Source: a bacterium (GTDB lineage: Bacteria > Bacillota > Clostridia > Oscillospirales > Acutalibacteraceae). From it: DNA of 6,277 nucleotides. The notes below the pieces were generated by a model that saw only the letters and a list, made by a program, of their open reading frames with translations, was not told the origin of the DNA and did not search any database. The position numbers and the translations under genes were made by a program. Below are positions 5,903 to 6,277 of the stretch, in pieces. Location: the NCBI GenBank assembly GCA_020626545.1, contig JAHKZS010000133.1:1-6277 (forward strand). Direction: 5' to 3'. Numbering within the stretch: position 1 is the first letter of the stretch; every line of letters starts with the position of its first letter.

Positions 5903-6277
5903 TTTCTTCACCGCCTTCCGCAGCTTTTTTCTTTCTCTTTTTATATACAATAAGAATTATCGTACCGATAATTCCGGCGCATCCGACAATAAGTATCGCG
6001 TAGAAACCGCCCTCGCTGAATATAGATGAGGTTATCATTGTGGATTTAACTTTTCTTTCATCCGCAAAGGAAGTATAAGCGTCGTCCGCTGTAAAATACT
6101 CCGTCTGATAACGGCTCATCCATTCGGACATCACCACTCGGCCGCTTGCGTTTGTGCCGACATGAACATCCGAACCTCTGTACAGTCCGCCGTTTATGAC
6201 GCGAGCTGTTCCCATATTGGCGTTCTCAAGCAAGAGATTGGAAGCGCCTTTTCCCTTTTTACTTTCGTTATCTTTAA
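5895..6277 (-). CDS. Partial membrane-anchored surface protein, C-terminal 126 residues (enters from right edge)
   Basis: The frame is open from the right edge to a TAG at 5895-5897, so this is the end of a longer gene; a TTG at 6231-6233 is not needed as a start. The visible part begins with a lysine-rich segment (KDNESKKGKG), continues with polar, apparently extracellular sequence (NMGTARVINGGLYRGSDVHV and on), and ends in one membrane helix at about visible residues 91-111 (FYAILIVGCAGIIGTIILIV) followed by YKKRKKK and an acidic EGGEEND tail. Orientation is therefore outside domain, single helix, cytoplasmic C-terminus. No LPXTG-type motif precedes the helix. It overlaps the giant gene by 8 nt, so the two are probably co-transcribed and translationally coupled, suggesting that the products act at the same membrane site. 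I do not recognise the family. Confidence 0.8.
   Translation of the reverse strand, partial: KDNESKKGKGASNLLLENANMGTARVINGGLYRGSDVHVGTNASGRVVMSEWMSRYQTEYFTADDAYTSFADERKVKSTMITSSIFSEGGFYAILIVGCAGIIGTIILIVYKKRKKKAAEGGEEND
5908..5917 (-). promoter_or_regulatory. Shine-Dalgarno site deciding the start of the giant gene
   Basis: On the minus strand AAGGCGGTGA lies 5 nt before the ATG at 5900-5902, one mismatch from the ideal AAGGAGGTGA. It lies inside the coding end of the upstream gene, whose TAG stop (5895-5897) falls just past the new start, giving the overlap ATGATTAG. This supports the ATG over the earlier TTG at 5948-5950. Confidence 0.72.

Noticed and set aside
5903..5950. Upstream TTG start for the giant protein adding 16 residues (KRERKKLRKAVKK region)
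   Set aside because: It would extend the overlap with the upstream gene to 56 nt and place a strongly basic extension before the signal peptide; the ATG at 5900-5902 has its own well-placed Shine-Dalgarno site.
5895..6233. Complete 112-residue gene starting at TTG 6231-6233
   Set aside because: The frame remains open to the right edge and the product lacks an N-terminal signal for its outside domain, so it is better read as the end of a longer gene.
1..6277. tRNA, rRNA, CRISPR, insertion sequence or attachment site
   Set aside because: No cloverleaf-like segment, regularly spaced direct repeats, transposase-like frame or terminal inverted repeats were seen; apart from about 100 bp at 750-850 the window is coding.

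Overview
The window carries one minus-strand gene block and no enzyme, RNA gene, mobile element or CRISPR array that I can recognise. Codon use, moderate base composition (mid-40s %GC by eye), strong AAGGAGGT-type ribosome binding sites and Tyr/Asp/Lys-rich surface-protein style suggest a Gram-positive, probably anaerobic gut or rumen Clostridia-type organism (Ruminococcus-like). This taxonomic guess is inference from style, not from a marker gene.

Reading in the direction of transcription (right to left): (1) 5895-6277 is the C-terminal end of a gene entering from the right edge; its product ends in one membrane helix and a Lys-rich cytoplasmic tail. (2) 851-5902 is a very large gene (1683 residues) that overlaps the first by 8 nt. 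It encodes an exported protein with a signal peptide, a long helical region, a hydrophobic block in the middle, and many degenerate beta-rich repeats. The repeats carry a pattern (LNEG/LNK..GG, then Y-I/M-Y-L/M-x-Y, then A-I-x-D-I) resembling MABP-type beta-prism modules. (3) 780-825 is an intergenic hairpin that looks like a terminator, with a possible promoter buried in it. (4) 90-749 encodes a 219-residue seven-helix membrane protein behind a strong Shine-Dalgarno site. (5) 1-93 is the start of a further hydrophobic protein, coupled to the previous gene by an ATGA overlap and cut by the left edge.

All four reading frames encode membrane or exported proteins, so the locus looks like a cell-envelope apparatus. 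It could be a surface adhesion or membrane-acting protein with membrane partners, but no function can be assigned from sequence alone. The giant protein is the most interesting object: its repeated units at the two ends resemble each other, and its helical-plus-hydrophobic N-terminal half recalls membrane-inserting proteins. Apart from the roughly 100-bp gap at 750-850, all of the window is coding.
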